Source: SVKR01 sp963649145
GTDB taxonomy: Bacteria > Bacillota > Clostridia > Oscillospirales > Oscillospiraceae
Length of the DNA: 9,829 nt
NCBI GenBank assembly: GCA_963649145.1
Contig: CAVJGI010000080.1
Coordinates: 1 to 9,829, forward strand
Direction of reading: 5' to 3'
The first letter of the stretch is position 1; every line of letters starts with the position of its first letter. Below are positions 9,772-9,829 of this stretch, in pieces. The notes beneath the pieces are model-generated. The model ran no database searches. It was not told the DNA's origin and was given only the letters and a program-made list of their open reading frames with translations. Both the position numbers and the translations under genes were made by a program.

Positions 9772-9829
9772 GGATTTAAAGGCTCCCGAAGTGCAAGGGG
9801 AGCTGGCGCGCGAAGCGCGACTGAGGGGT
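9772..9829. repeat. Partial palindromic intergenic repeat at the window edge
   Basis: Two stems: GCTCCC with GGGAGC (9782-9787 with 9798-9803) and CGCGC-GAA-GCGCG (9807-9819), ending in CTGAGGGGT. The layout (GGCTCCC...GGGGAGCTG, a GC-rich hairpin, then ACTGAGGGG) is one I associate with dispersed palindromic repeats of gut Clostridia. This is recollection, not a search. It is cut by the window end. Confidence 0.5.

Overview
The window looks like chromosomal DNA from a GC-rich gut-type anaerobe of the Clostridia, probably near Oscillospiraceae/Ruminococcaceae. This is inferred from a single-chain pyruvate:ferredoxin oxidoreductase, AGGAGG-type ribosome sites, a lipoprotein signal peptide, DUF4230-like membrane proteins, a cytidylate kinase-like protein and palindromic intergenic repeats. 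Genus cannot be fixed from the sequence alone.

Layout. (1) 1-206: no gene; four perfect hairpins in a row and repeat-like sequence. (2) 211-1828, minus strand: a tightly coupled three-gene operon, read as XRE-family regulator with zinc ribbon, then biotin-protein ligase without its own DNA-binding domain, then GNAT acetyltransferase. Each junction is a 4-base ATGA overlap. (3) 1868-1913: terminator of the next gene, overlapping a possible promoter for the operon in (2). (4) 1929-5483, minus strand: pyruvate:ferredoxin oxidoreductase, complete, with all expected cysteines. (5) 5484-5879: AT-rich divergent intergenic region with one promoter for each direction. (6) 5880-8885, plus strand: a three-gene operon of a 472-residue lipoprotein followed by two single-span membrane proteins whose outer domains resemble DUF4230. 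The middle protein carries ten glycines at an exact spacing of four residues. (7) 8896-8934: terminator that works for both strands. (8) 8963-9583, minus strand: cytidylate kinase-like protein with its own promoter. (9) 9706-9829: terminator of a minus-strand gene lying beyond the window, then the start of another palindromic repeat.

How the genes work together. The oxidoreductase is central anaerobic metabolism (pyruvate to acetyl-CoA plus reduced ferredoxin). The biotin ligase serves biotin-dependent carboxylases or decarboxylases encoded elsewhere. The part that is not ordinary housekeeping is the lipoprotein/DUF4230 operon: three envelope proteins on one transcript, none with a known function, one with a long glycine-zipper-like array. 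It is the best candidate for an undescribed system here, most likely an envelope complex, though nothing in the sequence reveals its activity.
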